Below, piece after piece: positions 5,957 through 6,857 of a DNA stretch of 6,857 nt. The DNA is from an uncultured Anaerosacchariphilus sp. (GTDB lineage Bacteria > Bacillota > Clostridia > Lachnospirales > Lachnospiraceae). A program made the translations under genes and the position numbers. The stretch lies in assembly GCA_934373375.1 (NCBI GenBank), contig CAKROP010000117.1, positions 1 through 6,857 on the forward strand. The letters are read 5' to 3'. Positions within the stretch are counted from its first letter, which is position 1. The number at the start of each line of letters is the position of its first letter. Under the pieces are notes generated by a model. It saw only the letters and a list, made by a program, of their open reading frames with translations, ran no database searches and was not told where the DNA came from.

Positions 5957-5998
5957 TTCTGCACAGCCCCCTCATTGTTGTTACTTCTTTCCATATTG

Positions 5999-6013
5999 AT
6001 GTGGCAAGCACAT
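5999..6013. promoter_or_regulatory. Short inverted repeat in the dehydrogenase/transaldolase intergenic region
   Basis: ATGTG (5999-6003) and CACAT (6009-6013) are perfect reverse complements around GCAAG. It lies between the two divergent promoters. Its left half contains TGTGGCAA (6000-6007), also found at 857-864 inside the large dyad before the regulator gene. Weak evidence for a shared site. Confidence 0.25.
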
Positions 6014-6026
6014 GACATAGGCAAAG

Positions 6027-6056
6027 CTGTACCATTCTTTCCGTTCTGATTATACT
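6027..6056 (+). promoter_or_regulatory. Possible promoter for the transaldolase gene
   Basis: TATACT at 6051-6056 is a good -10 (5 of 6), about 30 bp before the ATG. The best-placed -35 is poor (CTGTAC, 6027-6032, 18-bp spacer), which would fit a promoter needing an activator. The ribosome binding site AGGAGG is at 6073-6078, 8 nt from the start codon. Confidence 0.35.
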
Positions 6057-6086
6057 GAAACTATCAAAAAACAGGAGGACTCTGAC

Positions 6087-6737
6087 ATGCGTTACATCAT
6101 CGATACAGCCAATGACGAACAGATACAGGAAGCTCTGGCCATGGGCGCCTGCGGCGTTACCGCGAACCCATCCATGTACCTGAAAAATCAACAGAATTTC
6201 TATGAGTTTGTAAAAAAATATGCTGCCCTTCAGCTCCCTTTCTTCAGTGCAGAAGTGATGGAAGGAGCTCTGGAAGAAATGAGAGCACAGGCACAGCTTC
6301 TTTCCGAAATCAGCCCGGAAATCATCATAAAACTGAACTTTTCCAAAAACGCACTTATTCTCTGTAAGGATCTGCACAAGCGCGGCATTCACACCGCTAT
6401 CACCCTCATCTTCACCGTGGCACAGGCAAACGCCGCCATCAATGCCGGTGCAGATTATCTCTTTCCCTTTGCAGGACGCTCCGACGAATACGGACTGGAT
6501 GGTCTGAAGCTCATTACCTCTATCCAGAAAATGGCCGATCAAAAAAAGCAGGCCTTCTCCGTAGTCGCCGCATCCATCAAAAACCTGCACCAACTGGAAG
6601 AACTGGCTCTGGCCGGCATCGACTACGCCGCCATCCCTTACGCCCTCTACGAAAAATCCCTCCACCATCCCCTGACAGACCAGGGCGCCGCCACCTTCCT
6701 TACCGACTGGAAAAAGCTTTCCAATCCTCAGTCCTAA
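6087..6737 (+). CDS. Small transaldolase, TalC/FSA family
   Basis: A 216-residue class I aldolase of the TalC/fructose-6-phosphate aldolase family; transaldolases move a dihydroxyacetone unit between sugar phosphates in the pentose phosphate pathway. Visible residues are D6 (IIDTA), N27 (GVTANPS), Schiff-base lysine K82 (EIIIKLN), T106 (TAITLIF), R131 (PFAGR), and S163 with K165 (AASIK) at the phosphate site. The water-positioning trio is E56 (SAEV), T106 and F128 (FPFAG). This matches transaldolases (Glu/Thr/Phe) rather than the aldolase FSA (Gln/Thr/Tyr), so transaldolase activity is more likely. Oddities are Ala26 where GVTTNPS is usual and LNFSKNA after the lysine in place of VPMT-like residues, so a changed substrate is possible. 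A strong AGGAGG supports the start; the gene appears monocistronic here. The general name is safe; the exact sugar is not. Confidence 0.9.
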   Translation: MRYIIDTANDEQIQEALAMGACGVTANPSMYLKNQQNFYEFVKKYAALQLPFFSAEVMEGALEEMRAQAQLLSEISPEIIIKLNFSKNALILCKDLHKRGIHTAITLIFTVAQANAAINAGADYLFPFAGRSDEYGLDGLKLITSIQKMADQKKQAFSVVAASIKNLHQLEELALAGIDYAAIPYALYEKSLHHPLTDQGAATFLTDWKKLSNPQS

Positions 6738-6857
6738 GCTTCCGCGATTTCCCCGCAGGGGAAAAGCGCCCATACGTCTGCTTGAAAACCAGGGGCGGGA
6801 CTTTGTAGTTATCATTGTGTACAGCGTTTTAGCGGACGCTGTGGGACACCTGCGGAC
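6738..6857. other. Non-coding tail after the transaldolase with two hairpins
   Basis: No supported gene. Hairpin 1: TTTCCCC (6748-6754) pairs perfectly with GGGGAAA (6758-6764) around GCA, extendable by CGC (6743-6745) with GCG (6766-6768). Hairpin 2: ACAGCGT (6821-6827) pairs with ACGCTGT (6836-6842), extendable by GTGT (6817-6820) with ACAC (6846-6849) across a three-G bulge. Neither is followed by a U-tract, so they are not standard terminators. The second may be part of an element that continues past the window. Confidence 0.45.

Noticed and set aside
6743..6768. Hairpin after the transaldolase as an intrinsic terminator
   Set aside because: The stem is good but there is no run of T after it on either strand.
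5850..6815. Long minus-strand open frame of 321 codons over the transaldolase region
   Set aside because: It is antisense to a clear transaldolase gene, has Cys/Gly/Val-rich sequence with no recognisable domain, and overlaps the dehydrogenase start and divergent promoters.
1..6857. CRISPR arrays, insertion sequences, tRNA/rRNA, riboswitch or phage genes
   Set aside because: No regularly spaced repeats, transposase-like protein, conserved RNA folds or phage proteins were recognisable on reading both strands.

Overview
The window reads as a stretch of a Firmicutes chromosome, most likely from a gut-type Clostridia (Lachnospiraceae-like). The evidence is strong AGGAGG-type ribosome binding sites, sigma-A-like promoters, a PRD/EIIB regulator, a YitT-family membrane protein, a Cof-type HAD phosphatase and an iron-dependent alcohol dehydrogenase. 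The genus is an inference from protein style, not from any marker gene. Seven protein genes are supported. I see no tRNA, rRNA, CRISPR array, insertion sequence or phage gene.

Layout. (1) 4-759, minus: front half of a PepV-like M20 dipeptidase whose frame stops at the window edge. (2) 931-2478, plus: PRD-containing regulator with two HTH domains, two PRDs and a C-terminal EIIB-like domain, divergent from gene 1 across 171 bp. (3) 2566-3282, plus: divergent ribulose-phosphate 3-epimerase-family enzyme. (4) 3283-3912, plus: short YitT-type membrane protein that starts on the base after the epimerase stop codon. A bidirectional hairpin terminator (about 3924-3970) closes this unit and the convergent one. 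(5) 3963-4775, minus: Cof-type HAD phosphatase, overlapping by 8 bp the end of (6) 4768-5901, minus: iron-containing alcohol dehydrogenase. (7) 6087-6737, plus: small transaldolase (TalC/FSA family), divergent from gene 6 across 185 bp. The last 120 bases have no gene but carry two hairpin-forming inverted repeats.

How it may fit together. Genes 3, 5, 6 and 7 look like enzymes acting on phosphorylated sugars, sugar phosphate breakdown products or aldehydes, and gene 2 belongs to a regulator family that senses sugar supply through the phosphotransferase system (PTS). The simplest reading is a small carbon-metabolism locus: a regulator controlling an epimerase-YitT operon, next to a dehydrogenase-phosphatase operon and a transaldolase. 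No PTS transporter or kinase is visible, so the substrate is unknown and the link between the operons is inference.

The most interesting points are the unusual epimerase (metal ligands kept; substrate-pocket methionines and phosphate loop changed), its zero-gap coupling to a shortened YitT protein, and the dense set of inverted repeats in the control regions around the regulator. Nothing here proves a new system; the epimerase-YitT pair under a PRD regulator is the best candidate for something not yet described.
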